Below, one piece after another: positions 55,390-64,000 of a stretch of DNA of 64,000 nucleotides; the stretch's first letter is position 1; the number at the start of each line of letters is the position of its first letter. The stretch is taken from NCBI GenBank assembly GCA_021401465.1, contig JADDMT010000029.1, positions 1 to 64,000 of the forward strand. Direction: 5' to 3'. This stretch comes from Teratosphaeria epicoccoides (Eukaryota; Ascomycota; Dothideomycetes; Mycosphaerellales; Teratosphaeriaceae). The position numbers and the translations under genes were made by a program. The notes under the pieces are model-generated. The model saw only the letters and a list, made by a program, of their open reading frames with translations. It had not been told where the DNA came from and ran no database searches.

Positions 55390-56004
55390 GCCACGAGTAG
55401 GCTCCTACGGGACGCTATTAATAGGCTTGGCTACTACGCTATCTAGGAAACCCTAGTATAATGCGTTAGTAAAACCTTCTATTACACTCTATGTTATAGG
55501 ACTAAGCGCAAGACCCGCTAAGGGGTCTAGTTTAAGAAGGAACCTAGTCTGCTAAAGAGCCTACTCTTTAGCCTTGTCCTCCCTAATCTCACGCTCCTTG
55601 AGAGCGCGACTATCCTTAGCTTTATAGTTAACTGCATCAAGCTGTTTCTGAAGACGTATCTCCTTAGCATACGCCTCTATTATCTTCTGCGAAGCCTTAG
55701 CTAGGGCTGCCTTTACATAATCGAGATTAGTAATTAGTCTTTTCTGCTAATTACCTAATCTCTTCTATTTGACCTCTGTTACCTTCATGTTATAACTTCG
55801 ACAGTTACTAGAGTAATAGTACGAACATTTCCCTAAGGAAATATGTACTTAACAAACAAGCTTTAACTCTTAATACTAAGTATAAGACTTCATGCTTTCC
55901 TTGCCCTAACGATGAATTTAATTTGCGTAGTGTTTGCGTTTCTACGTTAAAGGGGTGTTAGTGTCTAGAATGACACAAGGTAGTATAGTAGAAAGAGAAG
56001 ACAT
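55372..56004 (-). pseudogene. Element B copy 2 antisense accessory gene
   Basis: 633 nt from ATG 56004, the same length as copy 1 counted from its second ATG, with no insertions or deletions. C51, C60 and C68 are kept; C44, C63 and C71 are Tyr, a RIP-type change. The coiled-coil region is recognisable (TNLDYVKAALAKASQKIIEA). Overlaps the last codons of pol on the other strand. Confidence 0.7.
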
Positions 56005-56092
56005 TACTACGTAAAGGGATAGTAAGAGAAACCCTATACTAATAAGGTAGCTTAGGGACAAGCTAGGCTAAGAGGGGGATAGTGTTATAAGT

Positions 56093-56558
56093 GCTATAAG
56101 TTACAAGTACTATAGCCTAAGTCATAGCTAGCATAAGTGCTATAAGTCATAGTGCTATAAGTTACAAGTACTATAAGTTATAACACATGCATAGAAGAAA
56201 GGATCTGTCATGTAAGGATAGACACCTAGATCTATAGGGTTAGTCTACAGATCTATAGGCATATAGGGAAGAGAGGATCTATTATGTAAGGATAGACACC
56301 TAGATCTATAGGGTTAGTCTACAGATCTATAGACATAGGTCTAATAGGTCTGTTAACAGATCTAACAGAGCTACCCTGTCTCTCTAGTATATAGGGATAG
56401 CTTTAGAACAGGTAGTTAGGAGCTTTGTACTTAATTTAATCCTCTCCTCTAAGGGGGATAGTTAGTTACAAGGTTAATTGCTATTGTTAATATTCTTTAC
56501 TACTCTGTAAGTCTAACACCTAATCCCCTTCCTGCTATTAGTACCTACCCTTATGACA
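56093..56558 (+). repeat. Element B copy 2, 3' LTR
   Basis: 466 bp, TGTTATAAG to CTTATGACA, preceded by AGAGGGGGATAG. Confidence 0.92.
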
Positions 56559-57863
56559 TAGATGTACTAACTAGCTCCTATATATATCTTTGCCTGCTTT
56601 CTTCCCTAGCTAGTAGTACGCATTACTCTGCCTTAGAAGTACATGCTGCCCTTATTGCTATTAGCTTGTCCTTGCCTAATTGACATAGACCTAACAAACT
56701 TAGCTAGAATGCCACGTAATGTATAGAAGACTGTTACTATATTAATTGTCATCAGCTAGGGCTATAGGCAAGCTGTTAATTGCTTGTTTGACTAGTCAAA
56801 ACGCTGCTTTGAAACCAAGATGACTCTCTAATTTGCGTTAGGGGGCTGACCCTACATGCAATCCCTATAACGGCAAAGTACCACGGAAAAGTCCAGGACT
56901 GGCGATGTCGTGCTGTACTTTTGAAAGATGATAAGCATCGAAAGCGACTGGGATGTTCCCAATCATGGAGTTTAGGATGAAGCAAGGACGATTCCGACAT
57001 TGATTTTCGGGACACTATGACTTCCAGTCGGCTGCCATACTTATGTCACTTCTAGTAGATCCAGACGCTCATGGCAAGCCGTCAGCAGTGATGGACCGCG
57101 CTTAGCTGATTATTGCCGAATTCTCGTGTAGCTCATCGCGTTCCATGCCAGGCGATAGAGCAGGCCACAGCACAGAGATATCTTTGCGCTCCTAAGTCTT
57201 CGAATTTCCCCCGTCAAATTGTCACCGGACACAGACCGTCTCCACGTCGAAGACTTAACGGCCAGTATGCCTTGTAGAGGTCCGCCATCATACGGTGTGA
57301 CGAGCCGACTGCGTTACTGTGGCCTATGAGCACGCGTTGGACTCCCGTTGCGGACAAATGGATCGTAGAAGTGAAGGCGTCAATGCTGCATATGTACCTG
57401 CAGGTTTTACCGGGATACTGCAGACGGACAAGCTTTTCCTTTGACAGCGGTAATCGCAGTCGCATGGCGTTTACGCAACTTCAAGGACGCTCATCATATT
57501 CTCGCTTATCAAGTATAGAGGTTGGATCTAGGGTGCTGGCTCCTAGACTGCTGTGAGCAGATAGAAAGACTTCGGAAGTAATTCCCGGTAGCTCCTCGTT
57601 TCAGAGTTTACAGAAGCCAGCGACTGGACATAGGGGCTGGGGAGCGGGTTACAACTCCGTGGCGCCGACTTGGTCTGTCTTCGAGTTGACAGAAGGCTAT
57701 GGCGTTGTGCTAGGGGTGGGATTGCAAACGTCCTGACAACTACGAGCATACCGCGTCGAGTACGCAGAGTATAGTTCGTTCCATGTAGCCGAGGAAGCTC
57801 ACCATTATTATGAGCTCATAGTCGTCTGACCTCCCAGAACACCATCGCGCCAGGGCCGCAACA
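56559..57863. other. Repeat edge and promoter region of the hydrolase gene
   Basis: RIP-like composition continues to about 56770 and then becomes normal. Short - strand frames (56776-57015 and 57214-57465) show no motifs and no splice pattern I trust. The last few hundred bases presumably hold the promoter of the + strand gene at 57864. Confidence 0.45.
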
Positions 57864-60800
57864 ATGCCCTTCAATACGCTGTCGGTCGCGACAGCGGTAA
57901 CACCGTCGGTCATCGAGACCTACTTCTCGCACTACTTCAATCGTGGTCCGCTGAAGCAGAAGCCGACGGCCCACATCTCCTATCACGAGGGTCTACGCCT
58001 GATCCGCCAGTTCCTTGAGTACTCTTCGCGTCATTCGGTCGAAGAGCTACAGGCATTCACTGCTCAGTGGGTTCCGGCACCTTCCTGGGTGCGCCTGCAC
58101 GACAATGAGATCGCGCCGCAGTTCTTGCAACGCGCAGCAGAAGTTGTACGTCGGCAGCTGGGTCGCAAAGGGCTGGAGAAGGTGGGAGGGGCGACGTGGT
58201 GGCAATGGCGTCGTCCGAATAATGAGATGAAGGCGGAGTGGATAGAGATGAAGAAGGACTTCAATGAGCGGAGGAAGCAGGGCAAGAAATGCGATCGCTG
58301 CATACTATACGTGCACGGCGGCGCGTATTATTTTGGCAGCGTCGACGAGCACAGGTATCAGATGCAGCGGCATGCGCGGAAGCTGAAGGCGAGAGTGCTG
58401 GCACCCAGGTATAGGTTGGCACCTGGATTCCCATTTCCTTGTGGATTGTACGACTGCATCGCAACGTATCTCTACTTACTGGAGCATTTCTCATCAGAGC
58501 AGATTTTGTTTGCAGGCGATTCCGCTGGTGGTGGCATGGTACTGGCCATGTTGGTGACCTTGCGGGACCAAGGTTGTCCGCTCCCGGCAGGCACGATCTT
58601 GCTCAGTCCTTGGGTGGATTTGACACACTCGTTCCCGAGCGTGGCTGGCGACGGAGCTGGCGATTACATTCCGGCGCACGGGTTCCACCACAAGCCGTCG
58701 ATGGGCTGGCCACCACCATCTAGCGATGCGAACAATAGACCTCCAAGGCAGGCGGCAAGCGGACCTTCTTTTGCTGTTGAGCTGCCAGCCACGGAGAGCA
58801 CCAACGCGGATCTGAAGAACAAGGTCGAACAACCACACGCGCAGCTGCCTGGTCTGGGTGACAACTTGAGCATCACGGTCGACGGCAACGTCATCGAGAT
58901 CAAGGACCAGATTCAAATGTATGCGTCAAACGATATGTTGAGCCATCCGCTCGTCAGTCCTGTTATGCAACCGAGTCTAGGTGGCCTACCGCCGATGCTC
59001 ATCCAAGTTGGGGGTGCGGAGCTTTTGCATGATGAACAGGTATATCTGGCTCATAAAGCCGCAAATCCAAGTGCGTACCCGCCTAGTGCTGCGGTTCTGG
59101 ACGAGTACGATCCGCGGCGAGAGCAATTAGAGCGATACCCACCGACCGATGTGCAGCTGCAGGTTTGGGAAGATCTGTGCCATGTGCCGCATACTTTGTC
59201 GTTCACGCGGCCCGCAAAATATATGTACAGATCTGTCGCGCAATTTGGTGCATGGGCTCTAGCATATGCACAACATAGGACCATCGAAGTTCAAGACGAT
59301 GCTGGGTCCATTATCAGTGATGATCCGGACGTAGACGGCACGAAGGAACAGCAGCCCATCGAAGATCCGAAGCTCTCAACCGGCGCTGTGGGCCGTGCAG
59401 GAGATCCACTGCCGCCATTCAAGGAACACATGATCCGACAACGTGTGACGAGACATGGGGTCACGTATCCTCTCCCGCCTCAATCTGAAATGGCGATTCT
59501 GGCTTTGGACCCGACTAGCATCGGTGCTATCAAGCCAGGGCCTGTGCGCAAATGGCTAGCGAAGCAGCGCGACAATGAAGTTCGATTTGCCCACGACAAG
59601 AAGAAAATACAGAAGCAAAAGGCCAAGGAGGCGGCAAATGGGTACGATACGATCCCTGGCGAGTATCCACCAGCCACTGCATTGGTCAATCGAAGGCGCA
59701 AGGGAGTGGCGCCAGAAGAGAAGAAGAAGGGCAAGTCTTGGGGTCTGGCAATGTGGTCTGGCTGGGGAAGCAATCACGATGAGGCTACGCTCGAGCGCGA
59801 AGAAAGAATCGAGCGCGATGCAGGTATCGAAAAGAGGAGCGCACAACTCAAGCAAGACTTTGCTTCAACAGCCGGAGGCAGTAGGACCTACGTTGTGCAG
59901 CCAGGCCGCGCGAACGAATTGCCCGGTGGGCAACCGTCCAATGCGCAGTTGGCTGTGCCTGGGACTGCTGCGGCTCCAGCGCCTGCCGCTAATGGCGTCG
60001 TCGAAGCAGATAATGGGAACGCAAAGAAGAAAGAGCGACGGACTAGTGCCACATCTTTCATGTCAAGCTGGGCACGCCACCGTGATGATCGGGGCCGGCC
60101 ACGGAGTCCGTACTACGCGGTCCGCGACACCGGCCATGCTAGCGAAAGGAGTCCACCTGTGCGACCCGATTGGGCACGTCGGACCTCAGCAAACAGCTCA
60201 GCCATGCAATCACGGCCGCAAAGTGTGACGGCTCCCACGGCTGGTTCGCTGGCTCCCGACAGCGAGAGGATTCCTGGCAGCCAGAATACGTACTTGGCTC
60301 CCGACTCGTCGAGACCGCATAATGGCATTGTGGCCTATCCTTTCAAGTTGAAGGGCCATCGCACGGATAGCAACCCCAGTATCGCAACTTTGCACAGCCA
60401 GGCGATCTCGACAGGTGGCGTGGACGATATTGCGCCGGTGGAAATGCCGACCGAAAGGGACACACGACCTATCGACGGCGAGATCAACAGGAGCGCTGAC
60501 GACAGCGAACCGGTCTCAGCGCTGCCTCTGGACAGCACGAGAAATAGCGCGCTGATGCCTGAAAGCGCCGTCAGTCCTGTCGTGACCCCGACATCGCTGC
60601 CATTCTCTACACGTAACCAGGTATTTAATAATCGATTCTCGATTCTTGGGCCCATCGGCGCAGACGGCCTGCCCATCGCCCCTCTGACGCCACAAGGAAG
60701 CACACATGCGCTCGAAGGTGGTGCACAAGTCATATCGTCATCGAGCTCTCGAACTCCTGACGATACTCCTGTAAGCCCAATCGACGAGAAGTCTCATCCG

Positions 60801-61430
60801 TTCAAGGTTAGAAACCCTGTTTTTGATGCCAGGCAGGATGGCCCAGTCGACGGTTTGGAGAGTCTGACCAACAGTGCCGTGCCAAGTGGCGTGCAGACGC
60901 CCGAACGTCAACTTCTCGGACCAGGTGAGCTCAACGAGGCAACAAAGAATGCGCCGTTCAGGGTGAGACACACTGTTGTCGACCCCAATCTAGCGCCTGC
61001 CGGCAGGATGACGCCTGTTGCGATGCCTGCCTTGCCTTCGTCGAACGGCTCCTCGCCTACAGAAGCGGAGAAGATTGCCGCCCGAGCGATGACTTCTGTC
61101 CCCGGAACGGCGGGCTCGGAACCGGTGCCTGCTAATGCACACATCACGATGCCGACCAATGTGACACGCAAGCACATCAGAAATAGCGACACAACACCTC
61201 CCAAACCGCCTCCCAAAGATGACTTGCCTGGATATCGTCCGACGCTGGGCAAAATTGGATCGTTTGACCAGAAGGGAAGCTTGCCGCCCAGGAAGTCAAG
61301 CGCAAACCCGCCTGCTAATGGCATTCTTGCCTTCGAGAAGGGCGTGGCTGGAAAGGAGATGCAGAGACCTGCTTTAGAACAGCGCGTCGGTGCGAGTGAC
61401 AATGGTGCTCCTGGGCCGAACTTTTTTTAG
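57864..61430 (+). CDS. Alpha/beta-hydrolase (HSL-type lipase/esterase) with a long disordered tail
   Basis: A single exon of 1188 residues; ATG 57864 has A at -3. Residues 1-140 are a helical N-terminal part. HGGAYYFG (151-158) is the oxyanion-hole motif of the hormone-sensitive-lipase family, and GDSAGG puts the nucleophile at Ser220. Asp390 (LLHDEQ) and His440 (EDLCHVPH) fit the rest of the triad. Between Ser220 and Asp390 lies a variable insert of about 100 residues. Residues 480-1188 are Pro/Ser/Gly/Lys-rich with no fold seen. They hold repeated short motifs (HPFKVRNPVFD, APFRVRHTVVD, FSTRNQVFNNRF) that may be binding sites. It should cleave ester bonds of lipids or small esters. No signal peptide or membrane helix. 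Confidence 0.88.
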   Translation: MPFNTLSVATAVTPSVIETYFSHYFNRGPLKQKPTAHISYHEGLRLIRQFLEYSSRHSVEELQAFTAQWVPAPSWVRLHDNEIAPQFLQRAAEVVRRQLGRKGLEKVGGATWWQWRRPNNEMKAEWIEMKKDFNERRKQGKKCDRCILYVHGGAYYFGSVDEHRYQMQRHARKLKARVLAPRYRLAPGFPFPCGLYDCIATYLYLLEHFSSEQILFAGDSAGGGMVLAMLVTLRDQGCPLPAGTILLSPWVDLTHSFPSVAGDGAGDYIPAHGFHHKPSMGWPPPSSDANNRPPRQAASGPSFAVELPATESTNADLKNKVEQPHAQLPGLGDNLSITVDGNVIEIKDQIQMYASNDMLSHPLVSPVMQPSLGGLPPMLIQVGGAELLHDEQVYLAHKAANPSAYPPSAAVLDEYDPRREQLERYPPTDVQLQVWEDLCHVPHTLSFTRPAKYMYRSVAQFGAWALAYAQHRTIEVQDDAGSIISDDPDVDGTKEQQPIEDPKLSTGAVGRAGDPLPPFKEHMIRQRVTRHGVTYPLPPQSEMAILALDPTSIGAIKPGPVRKWLAKQRDNEVRFAHDKKKIQKQKAKEAANGYDTIPGEYPPATALVNRRRKGVAPEEKKKGKSWGLAMWSGWGSNHDEATLEREERIERDAGIEKRSAQLKQDFASTAGGSRTYVVQPGRANELPGGQPSNAQLAVPGTAAAPAPAANGVVEADNGNAKKKERRTSATSFMSSWARHRDDRGRPRSPYYAVRDTGHASERSPPVRPDWARRTSANSSAMQSRPQSVTAPTAGSLAPDSERIPGSQNTYLAPDSSRPHNGIVAYPFKLKGHRTDSNPSIATLHSQAISTGGVDDIAPVEMPTERDTRPIDGEINRSADDSEPVSALPLDSTRNSALMPESAVSPVVTPTSLPFSTRNQVFNNRFSILGPIGADGLPIAPLTPQGSTHALEGGAQVISSSSSRTPDDTPVSPIDEKSHPFKVRNPVFDARQDGPVDGLESLTNSAVPSGVQTPERQLLGPGELNEATKNAPFRVRHTVVDPNLAPAGRMTPVAMPALPSSNGSSPTEAEKIAARAMTSVPGTAGSEPVPANAHITMPTNVTRKHIRNSDTTPPKPPPKDDLPGYRPTLGKIGSFDQKGSLPPRKSSANPPANGILAFEKGVAGKEMQRPALEQRVGASDNGAPGPNFF

Positions 61431-61692
61431 TCGCCGGATGCTTCTTCGTTGATCGGAGATGACCCTTGTATCTGGACAATACGTTCTTCAGGATACCCAG
61501 AGCGACGACTCGCGGCGCCTCCCACGGAAGCGAAAATGTGTTAACACTGAAAGTATTATGTAAATATGTGTGTCGCCCTGAAGGAATAGCAGCAGGTACT
61601 GTAATTGGAAATGTCAAACAAACAACACTTACCCGTGCAGCCCGTGGTCTCGTTGGGTTTGACCACCGGCCAGGCCTTTAAAGCGCCATGCA
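61431..61692. other. 3' region of the hydrolase gene
   Basis: Short intergenic stretch. On the - strand a coding-like piece (NTFSLPWEAPRVVALGILK, 61470-61535) and a GTAAGT near 61625-61635 hint at a spliced - strand gene, but no full model works. Confidence 0.3.
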
Positions 61693-62001
61693 TCACGGCA
61701 CGTGCAACTGCGAATAGCTCTCGATCTTCATCAACTTTTCTGTAGACCGTTCGACTGAGTGCCAGGACGAGATGTTATCTATGTTCTACACGTATTCCTT
61801 TGCGAGCAAGGACCCCTGGGCGGCTGGGCCCGAAGGAATCAAGCGGAATAAGTTGTAAGATTGGCTGAGGACCCGTTGAGGGACAAAGCTAAACTGCAAA
61901 AGTTTCCCTAGCGCGCGTGCGTCGAGCTGCAGGTACAGAAAACGTTCCAATTCCTCGTACCACTTCTGAGGGAGCGGCGATAGAAAGGGATTAATGCGCA
62001 C
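61693..62001 (-). CDS. Possible small protein with one in-frame TAG
   Basis: From ATG 62001 the - strand frame reads coding-like: PLPQKWYEELERFLYLQLDA, then ALGKLL and VLSQSYNLFRLIP. It reaches TAG at 61786-61788 and continues with SSWHSVERSTEKLMKIESYS to TGA 61693-61695, 102 codons in all. The stop may be a mutation (CAG or TGG), an intron boundary, or a real end at 71 residues. It is divergent from ERG13, 230 bp from its start codon. No family recognised. Confidence 0.35.
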
Positions 62002-62231
62002 ACCTGCTTTCGCATCAGCCTGCTTTACTCAATACACTCGTCACGACCTCACCCGTCACCTTTCGTACAAGCAGATCATCAAATTGACCAAACCAGAACC
62101 TCTCCACAAGTCGCAGAGCAACAACACTTCTTTATTGAAGCCCCCAACGTATTGTCTGGCCACACCGCCGCAGCAGCCTCCTGCAACAGCAGCACAACGC
62201 GACTCCCGGCGACCGCCACACGACACCTAGC

Positions 62232-63667
62232 ATGGCTACGCGACCACAGAACATTGGCATCAAGGCCATTGAGCTGTATTTCCCCAGCCAGGTCAGCGAT
62301 TCGTCTACTTCTCCTAGTTGAACATGATTCTGACCAGCAGCCAGTGCGTCGAACAAACCGAGCTCGAACAGTTCGATGGCGTTAGCACCGGCAAGTACAC
62401 CATTGGTCTTGGTCAGACGAAGATGAGCTTCTGCGACGACCGGGAAGACATCTACTCGCTCGCCCTCACTGCCGTCTCCTCCCTCTTCAAGAAGTACAAC
62501 ATTGATCCGAAGAACATCGGTCGCCTGGAGGTTGGGACAGAGACCCTGCTAGACAAGAGCAAGTCGGTAAAGAGTGTGCTCATGCAACTGTTTGAGAAGT
62601 CGGGCAATTTCAACGTCGAAGGTGTCGATACTGTTAATGCATGCTACGGCGGCACCAATGCTCTTTTCAATGCCGTCAACTGGGTGGAGTCGACTGGTTG
62701 GGACGGCAGAGATGCAGTGGTTGTGGCTGGCGATATCGCTCTTTACAAGAAGGGCAATGCGAGACCAACTGGCGGTGCTGGCTGCGTAGCCATGCTCATT
62801 GGCCCAGATGCGCCCTTGGCTTTCGAGCCAGGTCTCAGGGGCAGCTATATCACGCACGCATACGACTTCTACAAGCCAGATCTGACTTCAGAGTATCCGC
62901 TTGTGGACGGCCAATACTCGATCCGATGCTACACGGAGGCTGTGGACAACTGCTATAAGGCATACAACGAGCGTGAGCAGAAGGAGAAAGCGAAGCTCAA
63001 CGGTCACACGACCAATGGTGTCCACCCAGAGCCAGAGACGCCTCTGGACAGATTTGACCACATGTGCTTCCACTCGCCTACCTGCAAGCTCGTGAACAAG
63101 TCTTATGCTCGCCTACTGTACAATGACTACAAAAACAACCCGGACAATGAGCTCTTCAAGGATGTTCCAGCTGAGCTCAAGGACCTCACCTACGACCAGT
63201 CAATCACAGACAAGACTGTGGAGAAGACTTTCGTGGCTTTAGCCAAGAAGCGGTTCGCACAACGTGTGCAGCCGTCGATCGAGGTCCCGACTATGTGCGG
63301 CAACATGTACTGCGGTTCCGTCTACTCCTCTCTTATTTCACTCCTAAGCAACGTCAGCTCTGCCGACCTCCAGGACAAGCGTGTCGGTATCTTTTCATAT
63401 GGTTCTGGTCTCGCGTCGTCGATGTTTTCGCTTCGCGTCAAGGGCAGCACGGAGGAGATTGCGAAGAAATTAGACCTGCACAAGAGGCTGGACAGCAGGC
63501 GAGTCGTGGCACCGGAGGTTTACGATGAGATGTGCAATTTGAGGGAAAAGGCGCATTTGAAGAAGAACTTCAAGCCGGCCGGCCAGGTCGACACGTTGTT
63601 CCCAGGGACTTACTACCTGACTGATGTCAATGACATGTTCCAGAGGAGTTATGAAGTGAAGCAGTAG
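62232..63667 (+). CDS. ERG13: Hydroxymethylglutaryl-CoA synthase
   Basis: Exon 1 is 62232-62291 (20 codons); a 53-nt intron (GTCAGC..CCAG, 62292-62344, with CTGAC near 62330) is followed by exon 2 at 62345-63667. The product has 460 residues, the usual size. It condenses acetyl-CoA with acetoacetyl-CoA to HMG-CoA, the step before HMG-CoA reductase in the mevalonate/ergosterol pathway. The family signature NFNVEGVDTVNACYGG is present with the catalytic Cys120. Glu86 (VGTETLLDKSK) and His263 (FHSPTCK) complete the active site. GNMYCGSVYSSL and GSGLASSMFS are also typical. The exon-exon junction falls in FPSQ/CVEQ, in a conserved block. No targeting peptide, so a cytosolic enzyme. Confidence 0.96.
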
Positions 63668-64000
63668 GTAGATCCAATGACTTGATCCGTGCACAGGCAT
63701 TGCTGGAGCTGTAGGCTGCTGCGCCCAGGAGAGAGCCGGCCGCAGATGAGTCCACATCGGTGCTTCAGGAACAGGCATTCGACGCCGCCATCGAAGGCAT
63801 GGTCCGCGAGGTCTACACCGCGTTGCACCTTGGCCGCTGCAATCGAAAGCTTGGGATGTGTATCAAAGTCCAGGCCTGCAGAGTGCGACAGTGCTTCGTA
63901 GCGCTAGTCCTGCACTCGGTTTGCTGGAGTCTCTTGGTATGGCGGATGTTCGAGATGTGGAAATCGACTCATCTTGCGACTCTCGTACATAGGGATCAAT
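63668..64000. other. Downstream of ERG13, nothing clear
   Basis: Normal composition. Overlapping short frames on both strands without motifs. A - strand frame near 63690-63900 (YEALSHSAGLDFDTHPK) could be the edge of a gene beyond the window. Confidence 0.35.

Larger units (their letters stand above)
49614..56558 (+). mobile_element. Element B copy 2: uninterrupted chromovirus
   Basis: 6945 bp with LTRs at 49614-50054 and 56093-56558. Flanks are TAGAC (left) and TAGAT (right), a likely 5-bp target duplication with one C-to-T change. The full order gag, protease, RT, RNase H, integrase, chromodomain, antisense gene, polypurine tract, LTR is present. RIP has destroyed all frames. Confidence 0.93.

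Noticed and set aside
61950..62231. Sterol-regulatory element before ERG13
   Set aside because: TCAC-rich motifs occur near 62040-62060, but none matches a defined binding site well enough.
63689..63901. + strand frame downstream of ERG13
   Set aside because: No motifs, low-complexity Arg/Ser composition, overlaps an equally open - strand frame at the window edge.

Overview
The window looks like a chromosome segment from a filamentous ascomycete, probably a repeat-rich Dothideomycete. The reasons are short GT-AG introns of about 50-110 nt, an HMG-CoA synthase gene of fungal type, ankyrin and orphan genes typical of fungi, and three LTR-retrotransposon families that are saturated with RIP (repeat-induced point mutation). 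In the repeats nearly all damage is CpA to TpA on either strand. CAG, CAA and TGG codons became TAG or TAA, so no transposon reading frame is open although the frames can still be followed.

Layout. 1-28909 is a nest of retrotransposons. Element B (Ty3/Gypsy chromovirus, + strand, 827-15983) is interrupted by element A copy 1 (a second Ty3/Gypsy chromovirus, - strand, 4555-12723, target duplication GCTAA). Element C (Ty1/Copia, - strand, 15984-28909) is interrupted in its integrase by A copy 2 (17450-25617, target duplication CTAGG). 28991-37609 is a gene island with normal composition. It holds two members of one hypothetical family (one broken by RIP-type TAG codons), an orphan two-exon gene, a repeat-containing Gln-rich protein, an ankyrin-repeat gene, a degraded gene and a calcineurin-like phosphoesterase. 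37800-56770 is a second repeat block: a broken protein-kinase gene, A copy 3, a 3' fragment of B, an inverted 3' fragment of A, and a nearly complete B copy 2. 57864-64000 is ordinary genic DNA with a large alpha/beta-hydrolase gene and ERG13 (HMG-CoA synthase).

The most interesting signal is that both chromovirus families, although different in sequence, carry an extra gene on the strand opposite to gag-pol, between the chromodomain end and the 3' LTR, facing pol. In A it is a 499-codon frame with its own conserved TATA box. In B it is a frame of about 210 codons with a Cys cluster (C-x2-C-x6-C ... C-x2-C-x4-C-x2-C) followed by a predicted coiled coil. Both frames survive in several copies with only RIP-type stops, so they were real genes before RIP. 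Both families also show the signature of Tf1-type self-priming: the sequence just inside the 5' LTR is complementary to a stretch of the LTR about 28-30 nt after a TATA box.
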